A program made the position numbers and the translations under genes. Shown here in pieces: positions 16,578 through 25,779 of a stretch of 64,000 nucleotides of DNA (the first letter of the stretch is position 1; every line of letters begins with the position of its first letter). Below the pieces are notes generated by a model that saw nothing but the letters and a program-made list of their open reading frames with translations, ran no database searches and had not been told where the DNA came from. The stretch is from Burkholderia sp. NRF60-BP8 (GTDB taxonomy: Bacteria; Pseudomonadota; Gammaproteobacteria; Burkholderiales; Burkholderiaceae): the NCBI RefSeq assembly GCF_001522585.2, contig NZ_CP013372.1, positions 1,550,001-1,614,000 on the forward strand. The letters are read 5' to 3'.

Positions 16578-17480
16578 TCACCGCAGCCCCTTGCGTCGCG
16601 CGGAATCGCGCAGGCAATCGAGCAGCATCGCCGCGGCCGGTGTCAGCGGGCTGTCGCGGCGCGTGACGACCTGCACCGATACGCCCGGCAAGCGCTCGCG
16701 AATCGGCAGCACCGCGAGCTGGTCGCGCGCCCATTCGCCTTGCAACAATTGCTCCGGCATCGACGCGATCAGGTCGCAACCGGTCATCAGGCTGTGCGCA
16801 AGACCGAAGCTTGGGCATTCGACGACGCGCGTCGGCACCGGCAACCCGTACGCGACGAACGAGTTGAACAGCACCTGCGTCGAGCTTTCCGGCGACGGAT
16901 TCATCAGCCAGTCGGCTTCGACGAGATCGGCGAGCGAGGTGGCCGACGCAAGCGGATGCCCTTTGCGCGCGACGATCAGCGAACGGCTCGCATAGAGTTC
17001 CGCGTGATCGAACTCGGCCGCCAGCAGTTCGGGGACGACGACGGCCACCGCGAAATCGAGCGAACCGTCGTGCAGGCGCGGCAGTGCGACGCCGGGAAAT
17101 CCTTCGACCAGATTGACGCGCGCCACCGGAAAGCGGCGCCGGAACGCCCGAAACGCGTCGGGCAGGATCGTCACCGCCGCCGCCGGCGTGATCGCCGCCG
17201 CAACGGAACCCGTCATCGCGCCCTGTGCCTGCTCGATGTCGTCGCGGGCGCGCTGCATTTCGGCGACGATCAGCCGCGCGCGCACCTGCAGCTGCTGGCC
17301 GAACGCGGTGAGCTGCACGCCGCGCGCGGTGCGCACGACGAGCGATACGCCGAGCGCGATCTCCAGCTCCTTGACAGCCTTCGTGAGCGCAGCCGGCGAC
17401 ACGTTCAGGCGCCGCGCGGCCGCGCGAATGCTGCCTTCTTCCGCGGCGGTGACGAACGCTTTCAGCTGATGGTATTTCAT
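16578..17480 (-). CDS. LysR family regulator of the amidohydrolase/transporter unit
   Basis: A 300-residue LysR protein with the helix-turn-helix G-S-I-R-A-A-A-R-R-L-N-V-S-P-A-A-L-T-K-A-V-K at about residues 16-37, then V-V-R-T-A-R-G-V-Q-L-T. The start at 17480 (MKYHQLKAFV) is the canonical LysR N-terminus; upstream in-frame codons are not family sequence. It is divergent from the amidohydrolase gene with about 180 bases between, so it probably regulates that gene and the MHS carrier. The intergenic part near 17565-17620 is AT-rich and holds partly symmetric sequence (CCAAAG...CTTCTGG) that could be its binding site. Confidence 0.9.
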   Translation of the reverse strand: MKYHQLKAFVTAAEEGSIRAAARRLNVSPAALTKAVKELEIALGVSLVVRTARGVQLTAFGQQLQVRARLIVAEMQRARDDIEQAQGAMTGSVAAAITPAAAVTILPDAFRAFRRRFPVARVNLVEGFPGVALPRLHDGSLDFAVAVVVPELLAAEFDHAELYASRSLIVARKGHPLASATSLADLVEADWLMNPSPESSTQVLFNSFVAYGLPVPTRVVECPSFGLAHSLMTGCDLIASMPEQLLQGEWARDQLAVLPIRERLPGVSVQVVTRRDSPLTPAAAMLLDCLRDSARRKGLR

Positions 17481-17662
17481 GGCGGCAATGCGTGATCCGT
17501 GGAAACCCCGTGCGGCCGGCCGCGCCATGGCTCAGGGTATTCCCGAGCGGCAACCGACGGTGTGCACCAAAGCAATTTAGCAGCTTCTGGTACCCAAAAG
17601 AAATTTATATGCTTGGTCGTCATATGCGCGTCAAACGCCCCACCGGCCCCACAGGAGACTCC

Positions 17663-18847
17663 ATGCTGCAAGCCGTGAACCCCGTCATCCCAGGCATCGC
17701 CGCGATCGCCCCCGAGTTCGTCGAGGTGCGGCGCCGCATCCATGCCCACCCCGAACTCGCCTTCGAAGAGACGCTCACGAGCGATCTCGTCGCCGAGTTG
17801 CTGACCGGCTGGGGCTACGAAGTGCATCGCGGTATCGGCAAGACGGGCGTGGTCGGCGTGCTGCGCGAAGGGCAAGGCACGCGCACGGTCGGGCTGCGCG
17901 CCGACATGGACGCGCTGCCGCTCTCGGAAACCACGGGCCTGCCCTACGCAAGCCGTCATGCGAACAAGATGCATGCATGCGGGCACGACGGCCACACCGC
18001 GATGCTGCTGTGTGCGGCGCGCCACCTCGCGGCAACGCGCCAGTTCTCCGGCACGCTGAACCTGATCTTCCAGCCCGCCGAGGAAAACTTCGGCGGCGCG
18101 AAGGCGATGATGGACGACGGCCTGTTCGACCGTTTCCCGTGCGACGCGATCTTCGCGATCCACAACATGCCGGGCCGCGCGGCCGGCGACATGGCGTTCC
18201 GCACCGGCGCCGCGATGGCGTCCGCCGACCGCGTGACGATCACGCTGCGCGGCGTCGGCGGCCACGGCGCGATGCCGCATTTCGCGCGCGACCCGATGTC
18301 GGCCGCGGGCAGCATCATGGTCGCGCTGCAGACGATCGTCGCACGCGAGGTCGACGCGCAGCACGCGGCCGTGATCACCGTCGGCAGCGTGCAGGCCGGC
18401 GAGACATTCAACATCATTCCCGAAACCGTCGTGATGAAGCTGTCGGTGCGTGCGCTGAGCGCCGACGTGCGCGCCCTGCTCGCGCGCCGCATCGAAGCGC
18501 TCGTGAAGGGCCAGGCGGAAAGCTTCGGCGTCACCGCGGAAGTCGACTACGACTATGGCTACCCGGTGCTCGTCAATCACGCGGAACCGACCGCGTTCGC
18601 GGCCGACATCGCATGCCGGATGCTCGGCGCGGAGCGCGTCGAAACCGAAACCGCGCCGCTGATGGGCAGCGAGGATTTCGCGTTCATGCTCGAAGCGCGC
18701 CCCGGCTGCTACGCGTTCATCGGCAACGGAATCGGCAGCAAGGGCGGCTGCATGGTGCACAACCCCGGCTACGACTTCAACGACGACATCCTCGCGATCG
18801 GCGCGAGCTACTGGGTTCGCGTCGCCGAAGCCTGGCTCGCGGCCTGA
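17663..18847 (+). CDS. M20 family metallo-amidohydrolase (hippurate hydrolase-like)
   Basis: A 394-residue cytoplasmic amidohydrolase of the M20D/HipO group, which cleaves N-acyl amino acids such as hippurate or N-acetylated compounds. Metal-binding residues are visible: A-C-G-H-D-G-H at 105-111 (Cys106, His108), Glu140-Glu141 in Q-P-A-E-E-N, His in F-A-I-H-N-M-P-G near 165, and the C-terminal His in V-H-N-P-G-Y-D-F. G-V-G-G-H-G-A-M-P-H marks the lid domain. The start at 17663 follows AGGAG and is preferred to longer in-frame options. It is followed after 44 bases by a metabolite:H+ symporter, so import and hydrolysis of the same compound is likely. Confidence 0.92.
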   Translation: MLQAVNPVIPGIAAIAPEFVEVRRRIHAHPELAFEETLTSDLVAELLTGWGYEVHRGIGKTGVVGVLREGQGTRTVGLRADMDALPLSETTGLPYASRHANKMHACGHDGHTAMLLCAARHLAATRQFSGTLNLIFQPAEENFGGAKAMMDDGLFDRFPCDAIFAIHNMPGRAAGDMAFRTGAAMASADRVTITLRGVGGHGAMPHFARDPMSAAGSIMVALQTIVAREVDAQHAAVITVGSVQAGETFNIIPETVVMKLSVRALSADVRALLARRIEALVKGQAESFGVTAEVDYDYGYPVLVNHAEPTAFAADIACRMLGAERVETETAPLMGSEDFAFMLEARPGCYAFIGNGIGSKGGCMVHNPGYDFNDDILAIGASYWVRVAEAWLAA

Positions 18848-18891
18848 CGACCCTTCATCACGCAGTTCCGCGCTCCAAGCAAGGGAACCCC

Positions 18892-20211
18892 ATGGAAACG
18901 TCCGCCATTTCATTCGCCGGCACGCCGGCCGATGCTCGCGCCACCGCGAAGAAACGCCGGCTGATCGCCGCCGCCGCCGTCGGCAACGCGCTCGAGTTCT
19001 ACGACTTCACGGTCTACAGCTTCTTCGCGATCCTGATCGGCAAGCTGTTCTTCCCCGTGCATTCATCGTTCGGACAACTGATGCTCGCGGTCGCGAGCTT
19101 CGGCGTCGGCTTCGTCACGCGTCCGCTCGGCGGGCTCGTGATCGGCATGTATGCGGACCGCGCCGGCCGCAAGAAGGCGATGATCCTCACGCTGTTGCTG
19201 ATGGCGCTCGGTACCGCGACGATCGCGGTCGCGCCGACCTTCGCGCAGATCGGCATCGCCGCGCCGCTGCTGCTCGTGCTCGCCCGGCTGCTGCAGGGGT
19301 TCGCGTCGGGCGGCGAAGTCGGCGCATCGACGACGCTGCTGCTCGAACAGGCGCCGCAGCATCGTCGCGGTTTCTATGCGTCGTTCCAGTTCTCGAGCCA
19401 GGGGCTCGCCGCGCTCGCGGGCGCACTCACCGGCGTCGCGCTGACGTCGACGCTGAGCGCCGCGCAACTCGAAAGCTGGGGCTGGCGCGTGCCGTTCATC
19501 ATCGGCACGCTGTTCGTGCCGCTCGGCTACTGGCTGCGCCGCACCGTCGAGGAAGTGCCTGCTGCCGCGCCGGCCGCCGCACACGACGAGCCGGTCGCAT
19601 CGCTGCCGCTCGCCGACGTGCTGCGCCATCACGCCAAGGCCGTATTCGCGGGCCTCGGCGTGACGATCGGCGGCACGTCGATCCACTACATCATCGTGTT
19701 CTACATGGCGATCTATGGCGTACAGGTGCTGCACTTGCCGACCTGGTTGTCGATGACGGCCGGCTGCGTCGCCGGTGCGATCCTGATGCTCGTGACGCCG
19801 ATCGGCGGCCTTCTGTCGGACGTGTACGGGCGCAACCGGATCGTCTGGTGGACACGCATCGTGCTGATGGGCACGATCTACCCGGCGTTCATCGCACTGA
19901 ATCGCTGGCCGGGCGCCGCGTCGCTGCTGTCGATCATCGTCGCGCTGTCGATCATGCATGCGATCAACATCGGTGCGACCGGCGCGATGCTCGGCGAGTT
20001 GTTTCCGCGGGCCGTGCGTGCGACGGGCGGTGCGCTCGTCTACAGCGTGGGTGTCGCGATCTTCGGCGGCTTCGCACAGTTCTTCGTCACGTGGCTGATC
20101 GCGGCGACCGGAAATCCGAATGCGCCAGCGTGGTATGCGATCGGGTGTGGCGCGATGACGTTGCTTGCGATTCGCTGCATGGACGAGAAGGCAGGGAAGG
20201 CGCTGGATTGA
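18892..20211 (+). CDS. MFS metabolite:H+ symporter (MHS family)
   Basis: A 439-residue, twelve-helix major facilitator of the MHS group (citrate, alpha-ketoglutarate, proline/betaine and shikimate carriers). Diagnostic segments: A-V-G-N-A-L-E-F-Y-D-F-T-V-Y in helix 1, R-P-L-G-G-L-V-I-G-M-Y-A-D-R-A-G-R-K-K in loop 2-3, and R-L-L-Q-G-F-A-S-G-G-E-V-G in helix 4. It is co-oriented with and close to the amidohydrolase gene, so it probably brings in the amide substrate or a related organic anion. A bidirectional hairpin terminator follows its stop. Confidence 0.9.
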   Translation: METSAISFAGTPADARATAKKRRLIAAAAVGNALEFYDFTVYSFFAILIGKLFFPVHSSFGQLMLAVASFGVGFVTRPLGGLVIGMYADRAGRKKAMILTLLLMALGTATIAVAPTFAQIGIAAPLLLVLARLLQGFASGGEVGASTTLLLEQAPQHRRGFYASFQFSSQGLAALAGALTGVALTSTLSAAQLESWGWRVPFIIGTLFVPLGYWLRRTVEEVPAAAPAAAHDEPVASLPLADVLRHHAKAVFAGLGVTIGGTSIHYIIVFYMAIYGVQVLHLPTWLSMTAGCVAGAILMLVTPIGGLLSDVYGRNRIVWWTRIVLMGTIYPAFIALNRWPGAASLLSIIVALSIMHAINIGATGAMLGELFPRAVRATGGALVYSVGVAIFGGFAQFFVTWLIAATGNPNAPAWYAIGCGAMTLLAIRCMDEKAGKALD

Positions 20212-20253
20212 GCGGCGGACGGTGCGGCCGAAGCCGCCGCATGCCGCAAATGA

Positions 20254-20284
20254 AAAAGGCACGGGTCAATCACCCGTGCCTTTT
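20254..20284. terminator. bidirectional terminator between the MHS carrier and porin genes
   Basis: AAAAGGCACGGGT (20254-20266) pairs perfectly with ACCCGTGCCTTTT (20272-20284) around a 5-base loop. The A-run on one side and T-run on the other let it serve both the rightward carrier gene and the leftward porin gene, which converge here. Confidence 0.92.
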
Positions 20285-20305
20285 GCGTCTCCGGCGCTGC
20301 ACCAC

Positions 20306-21412
20306 TCAGAACGTATGCATCATCCCCACATACGCGCCCGTCTGCGACTCGCCCGTCATCGGGCTCGTTCCCGACGTCGCGTCACGCGGCGTCGCGAGCA
20401 GCGAGAAATTCGAATTCCCGCCGTTGCGCACATACGCGACCGTGCCGTACAGGAACGTGCGTTTCGACAGGTTGTACGTGGTGCCGAGCACGTACATCAT
20501 CGCGTGCCCCGACGGGTCGTGCGACGCATCGCCGCCGCCGTCACCCACCTTCACGTAATACCCGCCGCCCGTCACGGCCCACTGCGGCGTCGCCGAATAG
20601 GTCGCGCCGAGCCAGTAGTGATCGGCACGATCGGCAACACCGGCCGGGCTGTCCGGCGCCTGGTAGTGCGTATACGCCCCCTGGATCTTGAACTTCGACA
20701 CCTTCACGTTCGCGCCGACGAAGTACTCGCGCGACGCGGTGAAGATATTGCTGAACTTGCCGTTGTTGTCGCGCAGCTCGTCGTAGATGCCGCGCACGTC
20801 GAGCACCGGCGAGTGGTACGAGATCATGATCCCGTCCGAGCGGCCGAAATCGTCGGCCGCGCCGTAGTTGAAGCCGCGTGACTGGTTGCCGAACGCGTAT
20901 TGCGCCTGCACGTCGAAGCCGCCGATCACCGGGCTGTGATATTCGATGTTGTTGCTGGTCTGCTGCCAGTTGCGGCCACGCACGAGCGACGCCGACGAAA
21001 ACGCCTGCTGGACGAACGGATCGAATTCCCACACGCCGTCGCTGTCGATGAACAGGTTGCGGCCGGCCTGCAACTGGCCCCACGTGTTGCTCTTCAACCC
21101 GACGTACGCGCGCCGCGACCACATGCGTCCGCCGCCCGTCTGGCCGTTCATCACCTGGAACGCGGTTTCCAGATTGAACACCGTCGACAGCCCGCCGCCG
21201 AGATCCTCGACGCCCTTCAACCCGAACATGCTGGTGCCCCAGTCGCCGCTTTCCGCGCTCCAGCGCGTCCCGCTGCCGCCGTTCGGCTTCGCGATGTGAT
21301 TCAGGTATTCGACGCCGCCGTCGATCCGGCCGTACAGCGTGACGCTCGTCTGTGCAAACGCGGCCGCCGGCGTGGCGGCCGCAATCAGCCATGCGAAGTA
21401 TTTGAGTCGCAA
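20306..21412 (-). CDS. Gram-negative trimeric outer-membrane porin
   Basis: A 368-residue outer-membrane porin of the beta-proteobacterial OmpC/Omp32-like family. I start at a TTG (21412) because it follows a GAGGGGG ribosome site and gives a normal Sec signal peptide (hydrophobic run ending A-A-A-F-A, then Q-T-S-V-T-L-Y-G-R-I-D-G-G-V). S-V-T-L-Y-G at the mature N-terminus and the C-terminal Phe (G-M-M-H-T-F) are hallmarks. Internal segments such as F-G-L-K-G-V-E-D-L-G-G-G and N-L-S-K-R-T-F-L-Y-G are typical strands. It would form a general or anion-preferring diffusion channel. It is transcribed toward the bidirectional terminator, with the DoxX gene upstream on the same strand. Confidence 0.93.
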   Translation of the reverse strand: MRLKYFAWLIAAATPAAAFAQTSVTLYGRIDGGVEYLNHIAKPNGGSGTRWSAESGDWGTSMFGLKGVEDLGGGLSTVFNLETAFQVMNGQTGGGRMWSRRAYVGLKSNTWGQLQAGRNLFIDSDGVWEFDPFVQQAFSSASLVRGRNWQQTSNNIEYHSPVIGGFDVQAQYAFGNQSRGFNYGAADDFGRSDGIMISYHSPVLDVRGIYDELRDNNGKFSNIFTASREYFVGANVKVSKFKIQGAYTHYQAPDSPAGVADRADHYWLGATYSATPQWAVTGGGYYVKVGDGGGDASHDPSGHAMMYVLGTTYNLSKRTFLYGTVAYVRNGGNSNFSLLATPRDATSGTSPMTGESQTGAYVGMMHTF

Positions 21413-21475
21413 AATGATGCCCCCTCGAAGTCTCGACCGTCCGACGCGCGCCCCATGCACGCGCCTCGGGTCTGC

Positions 21476-21895
21476 TTATCCGCGATCGAGCGAAAAACGT
21501 CCGGGGCCGGCCGCGCAGAGCGCGAGCAAGCCGCCCGAGATCGCGATGTTCTTGTAGAAATGAATCATGTTGTTGATCTGCTCGCCGCCCGTCATCGTCC
21601 AGTAGTGGTGACCGATAACGGCGGTGCCGATCGTATACAGCGCAAGCAACAGGGCGAGCGGCCGCGTCTGGAAGCCGACGAGGATCGCAATCCCGACGAA
21701 CAGCTCCATCACGACGGAGATCGCCGCCGAGATGATCGGCGCCGGCGCGCCCTCGCTACCCATGAACGCGATCGTACCGGAGAAGTCGATAATCTTCTTC
21801 CAGCCGAACATCACGAACAGGATCACGATCAGGATTCGGGCAAGCAGCAGCAGCACATCGCGCTGGGACGCGAGAAACGGTTGATTCGGTGTCAT
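21476..21895 (-). CDS. DoxX family membrane protein
   Basis: A 139-residue protein with four hydrophobic helices. R-I-L-I-V-I-L-F-V-M-F-G-W-K-K-I and F-V-G-I-A-I-L-V-G-F-Q-T-R-P-L-A-L-L-L are typical of DoxX/DoxD-like proteins; the H-F-Y-K-N-I-A-I-S-G-G-L-L ending is also characteristic. The start at 21895 (MTPNQPF) begins the cytoplasmic N-terminus. Relatives act in thiosulfate:quinone oxidoreductases or of unknown membrane redox function. It lies 174 bases downstream of the glucose dehydrogenase cytochrome gene on the same strand, so a link to periplasmic electron transfer is plausible but not shown. Confidence 0.88.
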   Translation of the reverse strand: MTPNQPFLASQRDVLLLLARILIVILFVMFGWKKIIDFSGTIAFMGSEGAPAPIISAAISVVMELFVGIAILVGFQTRPLALLLALYTIGTAVIGHHYWTMTGGEQINNMIHFYKNIAISGGLLALCAAGPGRFSLDRG

Positions 21896-22069
21896 GGTGT
21901 GATCAACGAAAACGATGCGCGCTATCGCACGCACCGGATTGCCTGTGAACCGGGTCGGACGGCCATCCGCGCCGCCCGCCCCGCTCTGCAACAACCGGCA
22001 TCGGGGCCCGCCCGATGTGCTGTGCTCCTCCTCTTTTACGTTGTCGCCCTGCTTCGTCGCCGTGCCGCG

Positions 22070-23347
22070 TCAGCGCAGCTTCGCGACGTCCTGCTCGGTC
22101 ACCTTCGCGGCCGGATTGCCGAACTGCCCGGTCAGGTAGTTCGTCAGCGCGGCGATCTGCGCATCCGACAACTCGTGGCGGAACGCCGGCATCCCGACGT
22201 CCTCGCTGCCGGCCTTGCGCTGCACGCCGTTCAGGATCACCTGCACGAGATTGGTCGGATTCGACGCACCGACCGTCGAGTTGTGGAACAGCGGCGGGTA
22301 GTAACCGTCCGGCGAGCCCTTGCCCTGCATCTGGTGACAGGTCGCGCAGTTGCCGAGATACAGCCGTGCCGGATCGATGCCCGACGACGCGAGTGCGACG
22401 CCGCGCAGCTTCAGCCCGTCCTCGGCCGGCTTGCCCCACGACGAGCGCGACTGCTTCGCGTCGCCGCTGGCCACGGCCGGCACCGTGCGGATGTACGTCG
22501 CGATCGCGCCGATGTCGGCTTCGGTCATCTTCGAGAAGCTGTGCTCGATCGCCTCGGCCATCGGGCCGGCCGCCTGCGCGAGGCCCGGCACGCTGCCGGT
22601 GCGCAGGTACTGGACGAGTTGCTGCTGCGTCCAGCCGCCGATCCCCGCGTTCGGGTCGGACGTGATGTTGTAGCCGTCCCACCCCGCGAGCACCGAGCCC
22701 GACAGGAAGCTGCCGCCCGTTTCGTCGAGCGACTTCTCCTGCATCGCGATGCCGCGCGGCGTGTGGCACGTGCTGCAGTGCGCGAGGCCCTGCACGAGAT
22801 ACGCGCCGCGGTTCCACTCGGCGCTCTGCGCCGGCTTCGGCTGGTAGACGCCGTCCTTCAGGAACAGCCAGTTCCAGATCTTCAGCGGCCAGCGCATGCT
22901 CAGCAGCGCGGGAATCTCGTTCTTCGGCGGCGCCTGCTTGACCGGTTCGACGCCGTGCATGAAGTACGCGTACAGCGCCTGCACGTCGTCGTCGTTGATC
23001 TTCGCATACGACACGTACGGCATCGCCGGGTACAGGTTGTCGCCGTTCTTCGACACGCCGTGACGCACCGCACGCTCGAAGTCGTCGAACGTCCAGGTGC
23101 CGATGCCCGTATCGGGATCGGGCGTGATGTTGCTCGTATAGATCTTGCCGAGCATCGGCACCGGCATGCCGAGGCCGCCCGCGAACGGCTTGCCGCCCTT
23201 CGCGGTGTGGCACGCCATGCAGTCGCCCGCGACCGCGAGGTATTCGCCGCGCTTGACCTGCGCCGGATCGGCCGAATCGGCCGCGCGTGCGAGGCCGGGC
23301 AGCGCGAGGCAGCCGGCGAGGAGGAAGGTGAGAGTAGATTTCCGCAC
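22070..23347 (-). CDS. FAD-glucose dehydrogenase cytochrome c (beta) subunit
   Basis: A 425-residue periplasmic tri-haem cytochrome c. It has a Sec signal peptide ending L-A-R-A, then three C-x-x-C-H haem sites: C-M-A-C-H (43-47), C-S-T-C-H and C-A-T-C-H. It passes electrons from the flavoprotein to the respiratory chain. The start is a GTG at 23347 preceded by GGAAG, two bases after the stop of the catalytic subunit gene, so the genes are translationally close. Subunit size and order match the B. cepacia FAD-dependent glucose dehydrogenase complex; the same architecture occurs in gluconate, sorbitol and fructose dehydrogenases, but the catalytic subunit here is clearly the GDH type. Confidence 0.92.
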   Translation of the reverse strand: MRKSTLTFLLAGCLALPGLARAADSADPAQVKRGEYLAVAGDCMACHTAKGGKPFAGGLGMPVPMLGKIYTSNITPDPDTGIGTWTFDDFERAVRHGVSKNGDNLYPAMPYVSYAKINDDDVQALYAYFMHGVEPVKQAPPKNEIPALLSMRWPLKIWNWLFLKDGVYQPKPAQSAEWNRGAYLVQGLAHCSTCHTPRGIAMQEKSLDETGGSFLSGSVLAGWDGYNITSDPNAGIGGWTQQQLVQYLRTGSVPGLAQAAGPMAEAIEHSFSKMTEADIGAIATYIRTVPAVASGDAKQSRSSWGKPAEDGLKLRGVALASSGIDPARLYLGNCATCHQMQGKGSPDGYYPPLFHNSTVGASNPTNLVQVILNGVQRKAGSEDVGMPAFRHELSDAQIAALTNYLTGQFGNPAAKVTEQDVAKLR

Positions 23348-23349
23348 GG

Positions 23350-24969
23350 TCAGACTTCCTTCTTCAGCGTGTCCGACATCCGCAGCGCGAGCGCCGCGAT
23401 CGTCAGCGTCACGTTCACCGTACCGACGGTCGGCATCGTCGAGCTGCTCGAGATGAACAGGTTCGGATGGTCGAACGTGCGGCAGTCCTTGTCGACGACC
23501 GAGTCGCGTGCATCCGCGCCCATGATCGTCGCGCCCGTGATGTGGTTGTTCGGCGCGAACTCGTCGTTGAACACGACGTCGGTGCCGCCGAGCACCTTCG
23601 CGGCCGTCGCGTAGACCTCGCGCGTGTGCACGGCGCCGCGCTTCACGTAATCGTCGATCGCATACGTGATCTCGGGGCGCGGGATGCCGATCGCGTCGGT
23701 GGCCGTCTTGCTCGGCACGATGCGGTTCTCGGGTTGCGGCAGGATTTCGTGGAAGCAGTCGAACTGCACGTAGCGTGCGGAACGGTCGCGGATCTGCGCG
23801 TCGAGCTCCTCGTGCTTCATCAGCTTGCCGGCCTTGAAGATCTTCTGCGTCTCCTGGTTGATGCGCGACATGTTCGACAGGTGGATCTTCTTCGCGGCTT
23901 CGGTCGCGCGGAACGGGCCGTCGCGGAAACCGATCAGCGACGTCATCTCCTGTGGGCCGCGGCCCGGCCACAGCTTCTCGCTCGCGTAGAACGACACGCC
24001 GGTGCCCGGGTGGTCCATCAGGTTGCGCCCGACCATGTCCGAGCTGTTCGCGACGCCGTTCGGGAAATCGCGGTTCGCGGACATCAGCAGGATCTTCGGC
24101 GTCTCGATGCCGTTCGCGGCGAGCACGAAGTACTTGCCCTCGACGCGATGGTCGGCGCCCGTCTTGTCCTTGTAGATCGCGGCGACGATGCGCTTGTCCG
24201 GCCCGGTCTCGAGCTTGTAGACCACCGCGCTGTCGATCAGCTTCGCGCCGGCCTGCTCGGCCTTCTCGACGTGGACGATGCCGTTGTACATCGCACCGAT
24301 CGGACAGATCGGCATGCAATTGTTGTTTCCGCAACAGGTCGGCCGGCCGTCGTACGGGCGGCTGTTGCGCGCGACGGGCTCGGTCACCACGTGGAACTTC
24401 GGGTCATAGCCGTTCAGCGCGCTCTTGATGGTCTGCTCGTTGAACGACAGCGGCAGCGGCGGCATCGGATACGCCTGCTTGCGCGGCGAGTACAGATCTT
24501 CCTCGGGGCCCGGGCCCCACACGCCGAGCTCTTCCTCGGCACGCTGGTAGTAATGCTCGAGGTCGTCGTACTGGATCGGCCAGTCGCGGCCGACGCCGTA
24601 CACGGTCTTCATCTTGAAGTCGTTCGGGATGAACCGCCACGCCGACGCGGCCCAGTGCCACGTCGTGCCGCCCACCGCGCGGATGTACTGCGAGTTGAAC
24701 TTGTGCTCGCCCTTCAGGATCAGGTAGTCGTTCGGCGGGCCGTATTCCGGATGCGGGGCCCACGGGCTCGACGGGTACGGCGCCATGAAATCGGTCTTGT
24801 CGGGCTGGTTGCGAAAGCGCTCGACGATTTCCCAGCGCGGCATGCGCGGGCCGGCTTCCAGCAGGATCACCGACTTGCCCGCCATCGCGAGCTGGTGTGC
24901 AACGATCGCGCCGGCGACACCCGATCCGACGACGACGACGTCGGCTTTTTGCGTATCGGTATCGGCCAT
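23350..24969 (-). CDS. FAD-dependent glucose dehydrogenase catalytic (alpha) subunit
   Basis: A 539-residue GMC oxidoreductase that oxidises glucose at C1 in the periplasm. The FAD-binding motif V-V-V-G-S-G-V-A-G-A is near residues 13-22. A Cys cluster C-C-G-N-N-N-C-M-P-I-C (about 212-222) supplies the 3Fe-4S cluster of this family. The catalytic pair is His476 (N-N-H-I-T-G) and Asn519 (G-T-V-N-V-T). From memory the sequence is nearly identical in pattern and equal in length to the B. cepacia FAD-GDH used in glucose sensors; this is recognition, not a database hit. It has no signal peptide, so it should be exported with the TAT-signal gamma subunit. Its ATG overlaps the gamma stop by one base. 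Confidence 0.94.
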   Translation of the reverse strand: MADTDTQKADVVVVGSGVAGAIVAHQLAMAGKSVILLEAGPRMPRWEIVERFRNQPDKTDFMAPYPSSPWAPHPEYGPPNDYLILKGEHKFNSQYIRAVGGTTWHWAASAWRFIPNDFKMKTVYGVGRDWPIQYDDLEHYYQRAEEELGVWGPGPEEDLYSPRKQAYPMPPLPLSFNEQTIKSALNGYDPKFHVVTEPVARNSRPYDGRPTCCGNNNCMPICPIGAMYNGIVHVEKAEQAGAKLIDSAVVYKLETGPDKRIVAAIYKDKTGADHRVEGKYFVLAANGIETPKILLMSANRDFPNGVANSSDMVGRNLMDHPGTGVSFYASEKLWPGRGPQEMTSLIGFRDGPFRATEAAKKIHLSNMSRINQETQKIFKAGKLMKHEELDAQIRDRSARYVQFDCFHEILPQPENRIVPSKTATDAIGIPRPEITYAIDDYVKRGAVHTREVYATAAKVLGGTDVVFNDEFAPNNHITGATIMGADARDSVVDKDCRTFDHPNLFISSSSTMPTVGTVNVTLTIAALALRMSDTLKKEV

Positions 24970-25475
24970 CAGGCTTGCCTCTCGATCGGTTTTTCGGCCC
25001 AGAAGCCGGGTTTGTTGGGGCAATACGAAGGGATCACGAGCGTATCGGACACCACGCTGAACATTAATGCTTCTTCGTAGGCAATCACGACGTTGTCGAC
25101 GATGCCGAGATACCACGCGCCGAGAATCGTCAGTGCAAGCGATTCCTGGTCGGGGTTCAGCGAGCCGGATGCGAGCGCGCCGGCGAGCTGCGGCAGGCTG
25201 TCGGCCGTCTTGAACGAGCCCTTCTGCAAGGCCTGCAGATAGCGCTGGCCGGTGACGCGGCTCAGCCCTTTCTTGCCGGTCAATGCTTCGGAAAGCGTCA
25301 TGAACGTATCGAGCGGCGCGGTGCCGGGATCGTCGGCCAGGGCCCGCAACGCCAGCGAGCCCGTGAGGCCCGCCGCCGTCAGCGCCAGTGCGCCCTGCAG
25401 CCATTGACGCCGCGTGATGCCGGTTGCGGCTGCGTCGTTGTCACGACGCGATTGGGGGGTGTTGTCGTTGTGCAT
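24969..25475 (-). CDS. FAD-glucose dehydrogenase small (gamma) subunit, TAT signal
   Basis: A 168-residue small subunit (gluconate 2-dehydrogenase subunit 3 type). Residues 21-27 read T-R-R-Q-W-L-Q, a twin-arginine motif, followed by a hydrophobic run ending L-A-D-D. The folded flavoprotein partner is thought to be carried across the membrane by this subunit in hitch-hiker fashion, as known for B. cepacia FAD-GDH, whose gamma subunit is also 168 residues. The start at 25475 is chosen because the upstream frame is not family sequence. It is first in the gamma-alpha-beta operon; the region upstream (25476-25779) is AT-rich and probably holds the promoter, divergent from the macroglobulin gene. 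Confidence 0.93.
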   Translation of the reverse strand: MHNDNTPQSRRDNDAAATGITRRQWLQGALALTAAGLTGSLALRALADDPGTAPLDTFMTLSEALTGKKGLSRVTGQRYLQALQKGSFKTADSLPQLAGALASGSLNPDQESLALTILGAWYLGIVDNVVIAYEEALMFSVVSDTLVIPSYCPNKPGFWAEKPIERQA

Positions 25476-25779
25476 GTTTCCTTCTCTCGAACACCGGATT
25501 CGGGAAAACCACGCTTGATATTTCTCAAACATTGGCGCGGACCTGCAATGTACGCGCACACGCCGGATCAAACAATCTTTTTATAGTCCATTTAATGTTC
25601 CGCAATCCGTGACAATCGACATTTCGCTGCATTTTTGTGTCGTCGACGCGACAGATCTGCGGCACGCACCGCCGTGTCGCACGCCGACGACACACTGCAC
25701 GCCGCGCTGCGCGCGCATGACGGTCGGTTAGAATCCCGTGCAATCAAACAGAAAGCTTCCCTCCGAGGGCAATCGAGCG
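25476..25779. promoter_or_regulatory. divergent promoter region, glucose dehydrogenase operon / macroglobulin gene
   Basis: About 300 bases with no convincing gene between two divergent units. The stretch 25560-25640 is AT-rich and contains ATTAAATGGACTATAAAAAG on the reverse strand, in which TATAAA could be the -10 of the glucose dehydrogenase operon; no consensus -35 is at the ideal distance. Short open frames here have no ribosome sites or protein features. Confidence 0.4.
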
